From Zobellia russellii (GTDB lineage: Bacteria > Bacteroidota > Bacteroidia > Flavobacteriales > Flavobacteriaceae), in contig NZ_JACSOI010000001.1 in NCBI RefSeq assembly GCF_018728565.1, forward strand, positions 496,001-560,000: DNA of 64,000 nucleotides. The letters run 5' to 3'. Both the position numbers and the translations under genes were made by a program. Each line of letters begins with the position of its first letter. Positions within the stretch are counted from its first letter, which is position 1. Under the pieces are notes generated by a model, which worked only from the letters and a program-made list of their open reading frames with translations, was not told the DNA's origin and made no database searches. Below are positions 1 to 9,036 of the stretch, piece by piece.

Positions 1-1
1 T

Positions 2-529
2 GGAGATAGATTCGGGAAAATGAAAGGATTGCGAGGTAGAGTTGTGTTCTTGGGGATAATTTTAGCTATAGAAGGTTGTATGCTTACCATATTTTCAACT
101 ACTACAAGTATTGCCTTTGGTATCTTATTTTTGATAGCGTTTAGTCTATCCGTTCAAATGGCTGAAGGAGCTACTTTTTCCGTTGTGCCGTTCATTAATA
201 AAAAAGCAATTGGTTCTATTTCGGGAATTGTAGGAGCTGGCGGAAACGTTGGGGCCTTTGTTGCGGCAATGTTTCTCAAATCACAATCCGCTTTGGCCGA
301 AACCCAAGCAATTGCCGCAAATACAAACTTGGGAGAAGAGGCGGTTAGGGCAGCGCAATCCGCTGCAGCTTCTACAGCAGTATCGGGTGGGTACTTTATT
401 ATAGGAATTTGTGTTGTTGTTGCAGCTGGTCTATCGCTAGCAATAAAATTTTCCACAGAAGACGAGAAGGCTACGGCTTTAGAAATGAACAAGGCCAATA
501 CGCCTAAGTTTGCTGTAGCGGATAAGTAA
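2..529 (+). CDS. narK: NarK-type nitrate/nitrite MFS transporter, C-terminal part
   Basis: The reading frame is open from the left edge, so this is the last ~175 residues of a gene that starts upstream. The fragment shows about four hydrophobic segments and the glycine-rich stretch GIVGAGGNVGA (near 230-260), which matches the second nitrate signature of the NarK/NrtP branch of the major facilitator superfamily. An internal ATG at 20 is not the true start, because homologous sequence (GDRFGK) precedes it. It should move nitrate in, or nitrite out, across the inner membrane. The Crp/Fnr regulator begins 9 bases downstream, so the two are probably co-transcribed. With nrtABCD nearby, the cell would have two nitrate uptake systems of different energetics. 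Confidence 0.85.
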   Translation, partial: GDRFGKMKGLRGRVVFLGIILAIEGCMLTIFSTTTSIAFGILFLIAFSLSVQMAEGATFSVVPFINKKAIGSISGIVGAGGNVGAFVAAMFLKSQSALAETQAIAANTNLGEEAVRAAQSAAASTAVSGGYFIIGICVVVAAGLSLAIKFSTEDEKATALEMNKANTPKFAVADK

Positions 530-538
530 AAAGTCAAT

Positions 539-1297
539 ATGATTTCTACACAGGCAAATACGAATACGGCTCAAACCAAGAAAAAATTGGCCCACACTTC
601 TTGTGAGGACTGTACAAATAGTGGTTGTCTTATTAAAAGAAACTTAAGACTTAGTGCATTGGTATCGGAATTTGTTGAGGAAAAGAGGGAGTTCACTTGT
701 AAAAAGAGCCAGCAATTTATTATGGAAGGAGCTCCCGTAAACGGCTTGTTCTTTATTCAATCTGGAAAAGTTAAGGTTTTTAGAACCGGTATTAACGGAA
801 GGGAGCAAATCGTTCGCTTTGCCAACTCTGGTGAAATAATTGGGCATAGGGGGTTTGGAACCCACGAATACTATAGTATTGGTGCTATGGCCCTAGAGGA
901 TACCAACCTTTGTTACTTCTCAAAAGAAAACCTGCAAAAAGTACTATTAACAGCTCCCAATTTTACATATGATCTCATGTTATTTTATGCCAATGAGCTC
1001 AACAAAAGTGAGGCTAAAGTAAAATCAATTTCACAGATGACTGTGCGTGAGCGTGTCATAGATACCCTGATTTATATAGAGCGTAAATTTGGTAGAAAAA
1101 ATAATTTTATCAATGTCGCTTTAAGTAGAAGGGAGTATGCAAATTATGCCGGAACTACGGAAGAGCAAGTTATACGAGTATTCTCTGCATTAAAGAAGGA
1201 TAATTTGATTAACACAAAAGGCAGGCGTGTTGAAATTATTGATAGCGCGCTTCTCAAACGGGAAATATCCGAGCATAACTTTTATTTGGACAGTTAA
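539..1297 (+). CDS. Crp/Fnr-family transcriptional regulator with FNR-like cysteines
   Basis: 252-residue regulator with an N-terminal cyclic-nucleotide-binding-like beta roll (about 45-160) and a C-terminal winged helix (about 170-240). Cysteines at 22, 25, 30 and 125 lie almost exactly where E. coli FNR holds its [4Fe-4S] cluster (C20, C23, C29, C122), with one residue less between the second and third. The recognition helix region GTTEEQVIR keeps the Glu and Arg of FNR (GLTVETISR) but has Ile where FNR has Ser. Inference: a redox-, oxygen- or NO-responsive regulator of the nitrate genes. It lies just after narK on the same strand and directly upstream of the nrtA promoter region. The target sequence cannot be read from the protein. 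Confidence 0.85.
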   Translation: MISTQANTNTAQTKKKLAHTSCEDCTNSGCLIKRNLRLSALVSEFVEEKREFTCKKSQQFIMEGAPVNGLFFIQSGKVKVFRTGINGREQIVRFANSGEIIGHRGFGTHEYYSIGAMALEDTNLCYFSKENLQKVLLTAPNFTYDLMLFYANELNKSEAKVKSISQMTVRERVIDTLIYIERKFGRKNNFINVALSRREYANYAGTTEEQVIRVFSALKKDNLINTKGRRVEIIDSALLKREISEHNFYLDS

Positions 1298-1349
1298 GTA
1301 AACTGTACACTTTCCCTACAATTACTCAATATTTATTAATCCGTACCAC

Positions 1350-1365
1350 TACGTATCTATACTCA
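1350..1365. promoter_or_regulatory. Weaker NarL-like 7-2-7 site upstream of nrtA
   Basis: TACGTAT-CT-ATACTCA. The left heptamer is identical to the one repeated elsewhere in the island; the right one keeps only the ATAC part. It lies about 150 bp upstream of the predicted nrtA start of transcription. An accessory site for the same regulator is plausible but less certain than the three better copies. Confidence 0.35.
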
Positions 1366-1498
1366 AATAGGTGGGTGTGTTCTAACATGTTGGAATTCAG
1401 CATTAAATAATATAAACCTGTGTTTTGGCAGGTTTGAAGATGGTGTAAAAAGAGGGTTTAACCTATGATATACCATATGTAGATCAAACGATTACGTA

Positions 1499-1506
1499 TA
1501 CATTTG
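1499..1506 (+). promoter_or_regulatory. -7 box of the nrtABCD promoter
   Basis: TACATTTG fits the Bacteroidetes -7 consensus TAnnTTTG. No clear TTTG lies 18-20 bp upstream, which would fit a promoter needing an activator. Predicted transcription starts near 1512, about 40 bases before nrtA. Confidence 0.5.
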
Positions 1507-1513
1507 TCAAGAA

Positions 1514-1529
1514 TAAGTATTAATACGTA
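1514..1529. promoter_or_regulatory. NarL-like 7-2-7 operator at nrtA
   Basis: TAAGTAT-TA-ATACGTA is an inverted pair of heptamers separated by two bases, one mismatch from the perfect palindrome at 9391. It starts just after the predicted transcription start of nrtA and ends 22 bases before the ATG. That position would suit repression if the assigned -7 box is right. Confidence 0.5.
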
Positions 1530-1551
1530 GTTTAATTAAAACCAATTGAAT

Positions 1552-2934
1552 ATGAAAACCATTTTTACAAAAGCATCATTATTTGCAAGCGTAGCTGCAT
1601 TGGTAATGGCTTGCGGAGGAAAAGAATCAAAAAAGACCGAAGCTGCTACAGAAGAGGCCGTAGCTTCAAAAACCAAGATGCTTGATATTGAAAAACCACA
1701 ATTGACTTTCGGTTTTATTAAGCTAACGGATATGGCACCATTGGCCATCGCCAAAGAAAAAGGATTTTTTGAAGATGAAGGACTGTTCGTTTCAGTAGAA
1801 GCACAATCTAACTGGAAAAACGTTTTAGACCGCGTTATAGATGGTCAGTTGGACGGTTCTCATATGTTGGCGGGACAACCAATTGCGGCAGGAGCCGGTT
1901 TTGGTAGACAAGCCAAATTGGTAACTCCTTTTTCAATGGATTTGAATGGTAACGGAATAACGGTGTCCAATGATGTTTGGTCTAAAATGAAGCCAAATGT
2001 ACCGGCAGATTCAGAGGGGAAGCCTATACACCCGATTAAGGCAGACGCTCTTAAACCTGTTATTACCGAGTATAAGAATAGTGGTAAACCGTTTAAAATG
2101 GGAATGGTGTTCCCTGTATCTACACATAACTATGAAATTCGCTATTGGTTGGCAGCAGCGGGTATTCACCCAGGTATGTATACTGCGGATAACGTACAGG
2201 GGCAGATAGATGCAGAAGTTTTATTGTCCGTAACACCACCGCCACAAATGCCGGCTACATTAGAGTCAGGAACTATATATGGTTACTGTGTAGGAGAGCC
2301 ATGGAACCAACAAGCGGTATTTAAAGGAATTGGTGTACCAGTAACTACTAATTACGATATCTGGAAGAACAACCCTGAAAAAGTATTTGTTATGACGGAG
2401 AAATTTGTAAACGAAAATCCAAATACTGCCATAGCCGTTACTAAAGCATTGATTAGAGCAGGAAAATGGTTAGATGAGCCATCTAACAGGGCCGAAGCCG
2501 TAAAAATACTTTCAATGTCTCAGTATGTTGGTGCACCTGAAGAGGTTTTGGCAAACTCCATGACCGGTACGTTTGAATTTGAAAAAGGAGATAAGCGTGA
2601 GATGCCTGATTTTAATGTTTTCTATAAGTATAATGCTACATATCCTTTTTACTCGGACGGTATTTGGTTCTTGACTCAAATGCGCAGATGGGGACAGATT
2701 CCAGAAACAAAATCAGCTGAGTGGTATGGTGAAACAATCAAGGATATCTATCGTCCTGACATCTGGAAAAAAGCTGCGGAACTTTTAGTAGCGGAAGGTC
2801 AAATTCCCTCAAGTGATGTTCCTGATACGGACGGGTACAAACCGGCAACTACAGACTTTATAGACGGAACATCGTTTGATGCAAAAGATCCGATAGGATA
2901 TATCAATAGTTTCTCCATAGGAAACAAGGATTAA
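1552..2934 (+). CDS. nrtA: Nitrate/nitrite ABC transporter substrate-binding lipoprotein
   Basis: 460-residue NrtA/CmpA/SsuA-type periplasmic binding protein. It has a short signal peptide and a lipobox ending at Cys21 (LVMAC), so it should be lipid-anchored facing the periplasm. The middle contains GYCVGEPWN, the conserved region of the NrtA branch. The ATG at 1552 is preferred over an in-frame TTG at 1546, because it starts directly with a normal signal peptide (MKTIF). The gene heads the run nrtA-nrtB-nrtC-nrtD, and the reductase lies downstream. Nitrate or nitrite is therefore the likely ligand, although bicarbonate and sulfonate binders share the fold. Confidence 0.88.
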   Translation: MKTIFTKASLFASVAALVMACGGKESKKTEAATEEAVASKTKMLDIEKPQLTFGFIKLTDMAPLAIAKEKGFFEDEGLFVSVEAQSNWKNVLDRVIDGQLDGSHMLAGQPIAAGAGFGRQAKLVTPFSMDLNGNGITVSNDVWSKMKPNVPADSEGKPIHPIKADALKPVITEYKNSGKPFKMGMVFPVSTHNYEIRYWLAAAGIHPGMYTADNVQGQIDAEVLLSVTPPPQMPATLESGTIYGYCVGEPWNQQAVFKGIGVPVTTNYDIWKNNPEKVFVMTEKFVNENPNTAIAVTKALIRAGKWLDEPSNRAEAVKILSMSQYVGAPEEVLANSMTGTFEFEKGDKREMPDFNVFYKYNATYPFYSDGIWFLTQMRRWGQIPETKSAEWYGETIKDIYRPDIWKKAAELLVAEGQIPSSDVPDTDGYKPATTDFIDGTSFDAKDPIGYINSFSIGNKD

Positions 2935-2972
2935 GATACAGAGTAAGTAAATCGAAGCAAAATTAATGTATT

Positions 2973-4073
2973 ATGGAACAAGATATAACACTTAAAAAGG
3001 AAGGTCAAGGACTTGTATTCTTAAAGCCGGTGGTAGCTAAGCTTACCCCTAAATTTCAAAAGGGTGATATTTTTTCGTCCTTGAAGAAAACAGGTATTAC
3101 CGTATTGTCCGTTCTATTGTTCTTAGGATTATGGCATTTAGGGTCTAAAGCACTTTACAATAAGGAAGCAGCCTATAAAATTGAAAAAGCACTAACGGAG
3201 CGTGGCCAGGAAGCTGCGGACGCGGAGCGTGCATGTATCGCATCCGGAGACAGTAGTTGCCAACCCAATACGCTGCCTTCTCCTTCTCAAGTATGGAGTT
3301 CGCTTCAATCTCTAATTGCAGATCACAAAGTTATAACTGCGGATAAGGCAGCGTTTGAAGAAAAGATGTCCACCATGAATGCTAAGTTGGTAGCACAAGG
3401 CAAGGATGCTATTGTTTACACAGGCCGAGCTTCTTTTGTGGATATCGTTCTTACAAGTATAAAAACAGTTTTTGCGGGATTCTTATTAGCACTTTTAATT
3501 GCTGTACCAATCGGTATTATCATAGGGTTGAGCCCATCTTTGCGCAGTGCATTCAACTGGTTCATTCAAATCTTTAAGCCAGTATCCCCCGTGGTTTGGT
3601 ATTTGTTGGTCTTTATGATCGTAAAGACCCTTTATATAGGAGACAGTTCGGATAACGCATTTGTAATATCCTTTATAAGTGTAGGTCTCTGTGCCATGTG
3701 GGCCACCTTGGTAAATACCGCTATGGGTGTATCCTCGGTAGACAAAGACTATATCAACGTTGCCAAAGTTTTAAAATTAGGCACTTTTCAAAAAGTGTTT
3801 AAGGTGATTTTACCTTCTTCCCTCCCATTGATATTTACCGGTCTGCGTATTACGCTTTCCGTAGCGTGGATGGTGCTTATAGCAATTGAGCTATTGGCAC
3901 AAAGTCAAGGGTTGGGACTTTTCGTTTGGGAAGAGTTTCAGAACGGGGCCAATGACTCCAACGCAAAAATCATCGTTGCGATGTTCGTAATCGGTATCAT
4001 CGGATTCCTTTTGGACAGGATTATGCTTTCCGTGCAGAACTTGGTTTCTTTCAACAAAAACGAAATGGCATAA
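2973..4073 (+). CDS. nrtB: Nitrate ABC transporter permease
   Basis: 366-residue binding-protein-dependent transport permease. The core (about 150-360) holds the usual membrane segments and the cytoplasmic coupling region near residues 255-285 (VAKVLKLG...VFKVILPSSLP). An extra hydrophobic segment lies at 41-58, followed by a hydrophilic stretch of roughly 90 residues before the core. That stretch contains Cys88 and Cys96 and is longer than in typical NrtB proteins of about 270-280 residues. It should lie in the periplasm, close to the binding protein. The gene is 38 bases after nrtA and 18 before nrtC. Confidence 0.86.
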   Translation: MEQDITLKKEGQGLVFLKPVVAKLTPKFQKGDIFSSLKKTGITVLSVLLFLGLWHLGSKALYNKEAAYKIEKALTERGQEAADAERACIASGDSSCQPNTLPSPSQVWSSLQSLIADHKVITADKAAFEEKMSTMNAKLVAQGKDAIVYTGRASFVDIVLTSIKTVFAGFLLALLIAVPIGIIIGLSPSLRSAFNWFIQIFKPVSPVVWYLLVFMIVKTLYIGDSSDNAFVISFISVGLCAMWATLVNTAMGVSSVDKDYINVAKVLKLGTFQKVFKVILPSSLPLIFTGLRITLSVAWMVLIAIELLAQSQGLGLFVWEEFQNGANDSNAKIIVAMFVIGIIGFLLDRIMLSVQNLVSFNKNEMA

Positions 4074-4091
4074 CCCTTAAAATCGTAACTA

Positions 4092-4931
4092 ATGGCATAT
4101 TTAGAATTAAACAATGTATACAAGAGTTATGGTACGGATGAGAACGTTACAAACGTATTATCCGACATCAACCTAACGATAGAAGAAGGGGAATTTGTTG
4201 CCATCGTAGGCTTTACCGGAAGTGGAAAAACTACATTGGTAAACCTTATCAACGGATTGTTAAAACCTACAAGTGGAGAAGTTCTCTTTAAAGGAAGTCC
4301 GGTTGTAGATACCAGTCATGAGAGAGGTGTTATTTTCCAAAATTATTCTTTGCTACCGTGGCTGACCGTTGGTCAAAATGTGTATATGGCGGTCAAAGAA
4401 GCTTTTCCAAAGTTGAGCAAAGCAGAGTTGAAGAAACGCGTAAGCGATTATGTGGAAATGGTTAGCCTAAGCCCTGCTATAAACAAAAGACCTAAAGAAC
4501 TATCAGGAGGAATGAGGCAACGTGTATCGGTTGCCAGGGCATTGGCCATGAATCCTGAAATGATAATCATGGATGAGCCTTTAGGTGCTCTGGATGCTTT
4601 AACGCGTGGCAACCTTCAAGATGAAATCCTAAATATCTGGAGCAAGGATAAACGTACGGCATTGTTGATTACCAATGATGTGGATGAGGGTATCTATATG
4701 GCAGATAGGATTATTCCTTTAAAACCGGGTCCAAATGCTACGCTAGGACCAGAGTTTAAAATAGATATTGAACGGCCTAGGGATAAGACGGCCATGAACG
4801 ATAATCCAAATTACAAGAAAACAAGGAATGCCATTATCGAGTATTTGATGGATATCGGGGACCAAAGAAAATCGGTTTCACAACAGGATTACATCCTTCC
4901 AGAAATAGCACCTAAAAGTTTTGTAGCCTAA
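4092..4931 (+). CDS. nrtC: Nitrate ABC transporter ATPase, NrtC-like, H-loop His replaced by Asn
   Basis: 279-residue ATP-binding subunit. Walker A is GFTGSGKTT (40-48), the signature is canonical LSGGM (137-141) and Walker B is MIIMDEP (157-163). The switch histidine normally found in ITHDVDE is Asn195 (ITNDVDE), which should impair hydrolysis at the site formed by this Walker A. The nrtD gene starts 10 bases later and encodes the probable partner. Unlike cyanobacterial NrtC, it has no C-terminal NrtA-like regulatory domain. In context it energises nitrate uptake through NrtB. Confidence 0.85.
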   Translation: MAYLELNNVYKSYGTDENVTNVLSDINLTIEEGEFVAIVGFTGSGKTTLVNLINGLLKPTSGEVLFKGSPVVDTSHERGVIFQNYSLLPWLTVGQNVYMAVKEAFPKLSKAELKKRVSDYVEMVSLSPAINKRPKELSGGMRQRVSVARALAMNPEMIIMDEPLGALDALTRGNLQDEILNIWSKDKRTALLITNDVDEGIYMADRIIPLKPGPNATLGPEFKIDIERPRDKTAMNDNPNYKKTRNAIIEYLMDIGDQRKSVSQQDYILPEIAPKSFVA

Positions 4932-4941
4932 ACCTAGAACT

Positions 4942-5769
4942 ATGTCCGAAACAATAGAAAAAACAGAGTTGGGAACCACGGAGAACGGTATTTTTTATCC
5001 TTCTCAGGTAATGTTGGATCTAAACGATCTTAAGAAAGTATACCCCACACCAAAAGGAGATTATGTGGTACTGGAACATTTGAACCTTCAAATAATGAAA
5101 GAGGAATTTGTTACCATAATCGGCCATTCCGGATGTGGTAAAACTACAATGCTCTCTATGATAGCTGGCCTTAACCCTATTTCAGGAGGAAATATATCCG
5201 TTTTGGGAAATCCGGTTAAAGGACCTGGTCCGGATAGGGGCGTTATCTTTCAATCGCCGAGCCTTATGCCATGGATGACAGCGCTTGAAAATGTGCTGCT
5301 AGGCGTGAATCAGGTTTTTCCTCACGCAACAAAGGCACAGCGTCAAGATATCGCTAAATATTACCTTCATAAAGTGGGTCTGGACGGTGCTTTTGGCAAG
5401 AAAGCTTCTGAACTTTCTCAAGGTATGCAACAAAGGGTTGGTATCGCCAGGGCGTTTGCCATTAAACCTAAGGTATTACTTCTAGATGAACCATTTGGTA
5501 TGCTAGACTCGCTTACCCGTGGTGAATTGCAGGATATTTTGATTGAAATCTGGAACAAAGAAAAAATTACGGCGGTAATGATTACCCATGATGTGGATGA
5601 GGCGATTTTCTTGGCAGACCGTGTGGTAATGATGACCAGCGGACCAAGGGCTAAAATAGGAGACATTCTAGATATTGAATTTGAAAGGCCTAGAACCAGA
5701 AAATCCGTATTGGAACATGATGATTACTATACATACCGAAAACACTTAATAGACTTCTTAGAACATTAA
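4942..5769 (+). CDS. nrtD: Nitrate ABC transporter ATPase, NrtD-like
   Basis: 275-residue ATP-binding subunit with Walker [10 protein letters not shown] (61-69), Walker B VLLLDEP (178-184) and the normal H-loop ITHDVDE (His216). The signature reads LSQGM (158-162) rather than LSGGM. Paired with NrtC, this puts both unusual motifs (NrtC Asn195 and NrtD Gln160) in the same composite nucleotide site and leaves the other site canonical. Adjacent genes and shared strand place it in the nrtABCD operon. Confidence 0.86.
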   Translation: MSETIEKTELGTTENGIFYPSQVMLDLNDLKKVYPTPKGDYVVLEHLNLQIMKEEFVTIIGHSGCGKTTMLSMIAGLNPISGGNISVLGNPVKGPGPDRGVIFQSPSLMPWMTALENVLLGVNQVFPHATKAQRQDIAKYYLHKVGLDGAFGKKASELSQGMQQRVGIARAFAIKPKVLLLDEPFGMLDSLTRGELQDILIEIWNKEKITAVMITHDVDEAIFLADRVVMMTSGPRAKIGDILDIEFERPRTRKSVLEHDDYYTYRKHLIDFLEH

Positions 5770-5811
5770 ACCATAACTAAACACTAATACAATTACATTA
5801 AGACCTATATT

Positions 5812-7113
5812 ATGAAAAAACAGTACACCCTATTATTTGTATTGATGCTTACGATTCAATTTGCATCTGCGCAATTTGTTCTCGATGGCGAATTTAAACC
5901 CCGTACAGAATACCGTAATGGTTTTGGTAGCATTATCCCCGATGCCCTAGACCCTGGCTTTGCTATTGCAACACGTTTACGACTAAACGCCGGTTATCAA
6001 ACCGAAGCTTTTAAATTTTACATGAGCTTGCAAGATGTTATGGTTTGGGGAGAGAACAGACAGTTAAAACCTGAGGATAGCAACAATTCGTTTTCTGTCT
6101 TTCAAGCATGGGCCGACATTAAACTTGGAGAAGGCTTCTCAACTAAAATAGGCCGCCAAATGCTTGTCTACGATGATCAAAGAATTCTTGGCGGGGTTGA
6201 TTGGGCCATGCAGGCACGTAACCACGATGCAGCTTTGTTACAATACAAAAAAGGTAAATTTATGATGGACCTGGGTCTTGCCTTTAATCAGGACTTTACG
6301 GCAACTACTGGAAATCCGGGAGGGTTTCAATCAGTTGGTACGGCCTATAATACTACTGGGTTTTTCTCGTACAAAAGCATGCAATACCTCTATCTGAGAC
6401 ATAAAGGAGAAGCATTTTCCGCAAGCGGATTGATAATGAACAATGGTTTTCAAAATTTTACAGGAGATGCAGATGCTCAAGTTGCAGATGGTGTAAGCAA
6501 TTTGGTTACGCTGGGTACACATTTAAACTATAAAAAAGGAAGTTTTGGAGCAGCGCTTAACGCCTATCTGCAGACTGGTGAACGTCAAAATAGTGTAGAT
6601 GTGAGCGGAGCATATCTTTTGGGATTGGACTTGACCTACAAGGTGTCTAAAGGGGTTTCCTTGGGGTTAGGGGCCGAAATCATTAGTGGAAATGATACTA
6701 GTACTACGGACAAGACCGAAGCTTTCTTTCCGCTTTACGGAACCAACCATAAATTTAATGGGTTTATGGATTACTTCTACGTAGGCAACCATGCTAATTC
6801 CGTTGGGCTAACGGATATTCATGCCAGTGCCAAGTTCGCTTTGGGCGAGACCTCTAGTTTAATGGTAAAGGTTTTGAACTTTAGTGGCGAGCAGGAGTTG
6901 CCAAGTGGCGAGAAGTCCCTAGGTACGGAAGTTGATTTGGTTTTTGCAAAGACCTTTAAAGGATACGGGTTAGCCATAGGCTATTCCCAAATGTTTGCTA
7001 GTGATGGCATGTATGAATTAAAAGGAGTAACAGAAGCAGACGCCTCTAGCGCACAAAATTGGGCTTGGGTGCAGTTAACTATGAAGCCTAAATTTTTAAA
7101 TACGGCCAAGTAA
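5812..7113 (+). CDS. Outer-membrane beta-barrel protein, alginate-export/porin type
   Basis: 433-residue protein with a clear Sec signal peptide ending in ASAQF. The mature part has alternating amphipathic strands with many Gly, Tyr and Phe turns, resembling the alginate-export family of outer-membrane barrels. It follows nrtD by 42 bases on the same strand and is followed by a terminator, so it is probably the last gene of the nitrate transporter operon. Inference: a channel letting nitrate or nitrite across the outer membrane. The alginate label describes the fold and not the cargo. Confidence 0.7.
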   Translation: MKKQYTLLFVLMLTIQFASAQFVLDGEFKPRTEYRNGFGSIIPDALDPGFAIATRLRLNAGYQTEAFKFYMSLQDVMVWGENRQLKPEDSNNSFSVFQAWADIKLGEGFSTKIGRQMLVYDDQRILGGVDWAMQARNHDAALLQYKKGKFMMDLGLAFNQDFTATTGNPGGFQSVGTAYNTTGFFSYKSMQYLYLRHKGEAFSASGLIMNNGFQNFTGDADAQVADGVSNLVTLGTHLNYKKGSFGAALNAYLQTGERQNSVDVSGAYLLGLDLTYKVSKGVSLGLGAEIISGNDTSTTDKTEAFFPLYGTNHKFNGFMDYFYVGNHANSVGLTDIHASAKFALGETSSLMVKVLNFSGEQELPSGEKSLGTEVDLVFAKTFKGYGLAIGYSQMFASDGMYELKGVTEADASSAQNWAWVQLTMKPKFLNTAK

Positions 7114-7142
7114 TAAAATTATTTTAAGATGCTTCGATAGGG

Positions 7143-7180
7143 CCGTTACAACCTTTTTGTTGTGGCGGTTCTTTTGTTTT
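7143..7180 (+). terminator. Rho-independent terminator after the nitrate transport operon
   Basis: A 10-bp stem (7143-7152 with 7159-7168, two G-U pairs) and a six-base loop are followed by a T-rich run. Confidence 0.7.
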
Positions 7181-7235
7181 AAACAGATTTTAAATCGGTA
7201 TAGTAGCTTGTGTAACTCCCTTTATAAAAATCGAT

Positions 7236-7243
7236 TATATTTG
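7236..7243 (+). promoter_or_regulatory. -7 box of the response regulator gene
   Basis: TATATTTG matches TAnnTTTG. Transcription would start near 7249, giving a leader of only about 15 bases before the TTG start codon. No good -33 element is visible. Confidence 0.5.
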
Positions 7244-7259
7244 TACGTATAATTACGCA
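7244..7259. promoter_or_regulatory. NarL-like 7-2-7 operator at the response regulator gene
   Basis: TACGTAT-AA-TTACGCA, directly after the -7 box and spanning the predicted transcription start. This is where an autorepressor would be expected to bind. Confidence 0.5.
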
Positions 7260-7263
7260 TATT

Positions 7264-7935
7264 TTGGATCAAACAACAAGTATTATTTTAGCGGATGACC
7301 ATTCTTTGGTTCGTGATGGTATCAGGTCTTTATTGGAGAGTGAATCTGATTTGAAAGTTATTGCCGAAGCTTCCGACGGTATCGAGGCCATTGAAATGGT
7401 GAATAAGAACTCGCCCGATCTATTGATTATAGATATTAGAATGCCACGCATGACAGGAATAGAGGCTGTTGAAAAACTGAGTGCTCAAAACTCGCCTGTA
7501 AAATGTATCATCCTTTCTATGCACGATTCGGAGGAGTATATTCTTAAGTCTGTTAAGGCCGGTGCACTAGGCTATTTGTTGAAAGACACAGGAAAATCAG
7601 AATTTCTTAAAGCCATTCATGCCGTGCGGGAAGGGGGCAAATACTATAGTGGCGATATTTCAAATGTTTTGGTCAATAGTTTATTGAGCTCCACGACCAA
7701 TACTGTAGAAAGTCCTAAAAAAGCTACACCTACAAATATTCCTTTTGATTTGACCAATAAAGAACTCCAGGTATTAAAATTGGTTTTATCCGGTTTGACC
7801 AATAAGCAGATTTCCGAAAAATTGCAGAACAGTAAACGTACAGTGGAGACACATAGGTTTAACCTTATGCGTAAGATGGAAGTCAAAAACCTAATCGACC
7901 TTTCAAAAAAAGCGCAACAGTTTAATTTGGTGTAG
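7264..7935 (+). CDS. NarL/FixJ-family response regulator
   Basis: 223-residue two-domain regulator. The receiver domain (about 6-125) has the acidic pair near the start (ADDH) and the phospho-acceptor Asp in IIDIRMP. The C-terminal LuxR-type helix-turn-helix (about 158-220) contains LTNKELQVLKLVLSGLTNKQ. The only usable start is TTG at 7264, since no in-frame ATG precedes the receiver domain. No histidine kinase lies in the window. Its family binds inverted heptamers spaced by two bases in enterobacterial NarL, which fits the palindromes found at this gene, nrtA and the reductase. It is therefore the best candidate regulator of nitrate assimilation here. Confidence 0.85.
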   Translation: MDQTTSIILADDHSLVRDGIRSLLESESDLKVIAEASDGIEAIEMVNKNSPDLLIIDIRMPRMTGIEAVEKLSAQNSPVKCIILSMHDSEEYILKSVKAGALGYLLKDTGKSEFLKAIHAVREGGKYYSGDISNVLVNSLLSSTTNTVESPKKATPTNIPFDLTNKELQVLKLVLSGLTNKQISEKLQNSKRTVETHRFNLMRKMEVKNLIDLSKKAQQFNLV

Positions 7936-7974
7936 CACTGCTGTTCTAAATTTATTCGGTACCCATTTGCACAT

Positions 7975-9036
7975 ATGGACCACGCCATTTTTTATCATAT
8001 CTATCCCTTGGGTCTTCTGGGCGCGGATAAAACCAATGATTTGGTTTCGGTCAGCATTAATAGACTTTCGGTGCTCAACGTTTGGTTGGCACATATAAAG
8101 AAGCTGGGTTGCAAAGCGCTTTATATTGGTCCTGTTTTTGAATCATCTAGCCATGGGTATGATACCGTGGATTATTATAAAGTAGACCGAAGGTTAGGTG
8201 ATGACGCTGCCTTGATTGCTCTGGTGAAAAATGCACATGAGCTGGGTATTAGTGTAGTTTTAGATGGTGTTTTCAACCACGTAGGAAGAGATTTCTTTGC
8301 ATTTAAAGATCTTAAGAAGTTTGGAAAGAATTCAACATATATCAATTGGTTTTCTAATGTAGATTTTGGAAAGCGTAGCCCGTTAGAAGACCCGTTTACC
8401 TATGACACTTGGGCCGGCTATTTTCAATTGGTAAAACTCAATCTTAAAAATAAGGAGGTTCGGGATTATCTTTTGAGTGCCGTTGCCAAATGGATGGACA
8501 TCTATAAAATTGATGGCCTGCGCTTAGATACCGCAGATGTGTTGGATTTTGACTTTATGAAAGAACTTGCGCGCTTTTGTAAAAAACGAAACCCTCATTT
8601 TTGGTTAATGGGTGAGGTGGTTCATGGCAATTATAACCGTTGGGCCAATGATAGAATGTTAGATTCCGTTACCAATTACGATTACCACACGCCTATTTAC
8701 GAAAGCTTTAATTTAAAGGACTTCAGTAAAATTTCTGAAACTGTTGAACGGGATTTTGGTCCTAAGGGAATTTATAAAGATTTGGCGCTCTATTCTTTTG
8801 TAGATAACCATGACGTTAACCGTGCCGCCAGTACTTTAAAGAAACCAGAACACTTATTCCCTCTATACTTATTACTATTTACGCTTCCGGGAATACCTGC
8901 CATTTACTACGGGAGTGAGTGGGGTTTTGAAGGGAAAAAGTCCGCACATAGTGATGATTTGCTGCGCCCAAGTGTAGAGCTGGAAAACCTAAAAAAACAA
9001 GCAAAACACCCAAAGTTATTAGATGCTATAAAGTAA
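7975..9036 (+). CDS. Glycoside hydrolase family 13 (alpha-amylase type), cut short by an in-frame stop
   Basis: 353-residue TIM-barrel enzyme of the alpha-amylase family, most like neopullulanase or maltodextrin-cleaving types. The catalytic motifs are present: Asp185 in LRLDT (nucleophile), Glu214 in LMGEV (acid/base) and Asp280 in VDNHD. No signal peptide is visible, so it is probably cytoplasmic. A TAA at 9034-9036 ends the frame, but the same frame stays open to 9318 and encodes the expected C-terminal beta-sandwich. The gene was therefore probably longer (about 447 residues) and has suffered a nonsense change. It sits 39 bases after the response regulator, an odd place for a starch enzyme. 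Confidence 0.8.
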   Translation: MDHAIFYHIYPLGLLGADKTNDLVSVSINRLSVLNVWLAHIKKLGCKALYIGPVFESSSHGYDTVDYYKVDRRLGDDAALIALVKNAHELGISVVLDGVFNHVGRDFFAFKDLKKFGKNSTYINWFSNVDFGKRSPLEDPFTYDTWAGYFQLVKLNLKNKEVRDYLLSAVAKWMDIYKIDGLRLDTADVLDFDFMKELARFCKKRNPHFWLMGEVVHGNYNRWANDRMLDSVTNYDYHTPIYESFNLKDFSKISETVERDFGPKGIYKDLALYSFVDNHDVNRAASTLKKPEHLFPLYLLLFTLPGIPAIYYGSEWGFEGKKSAHSDDLLRPSVELENLKKQAKHPKLLDAIK

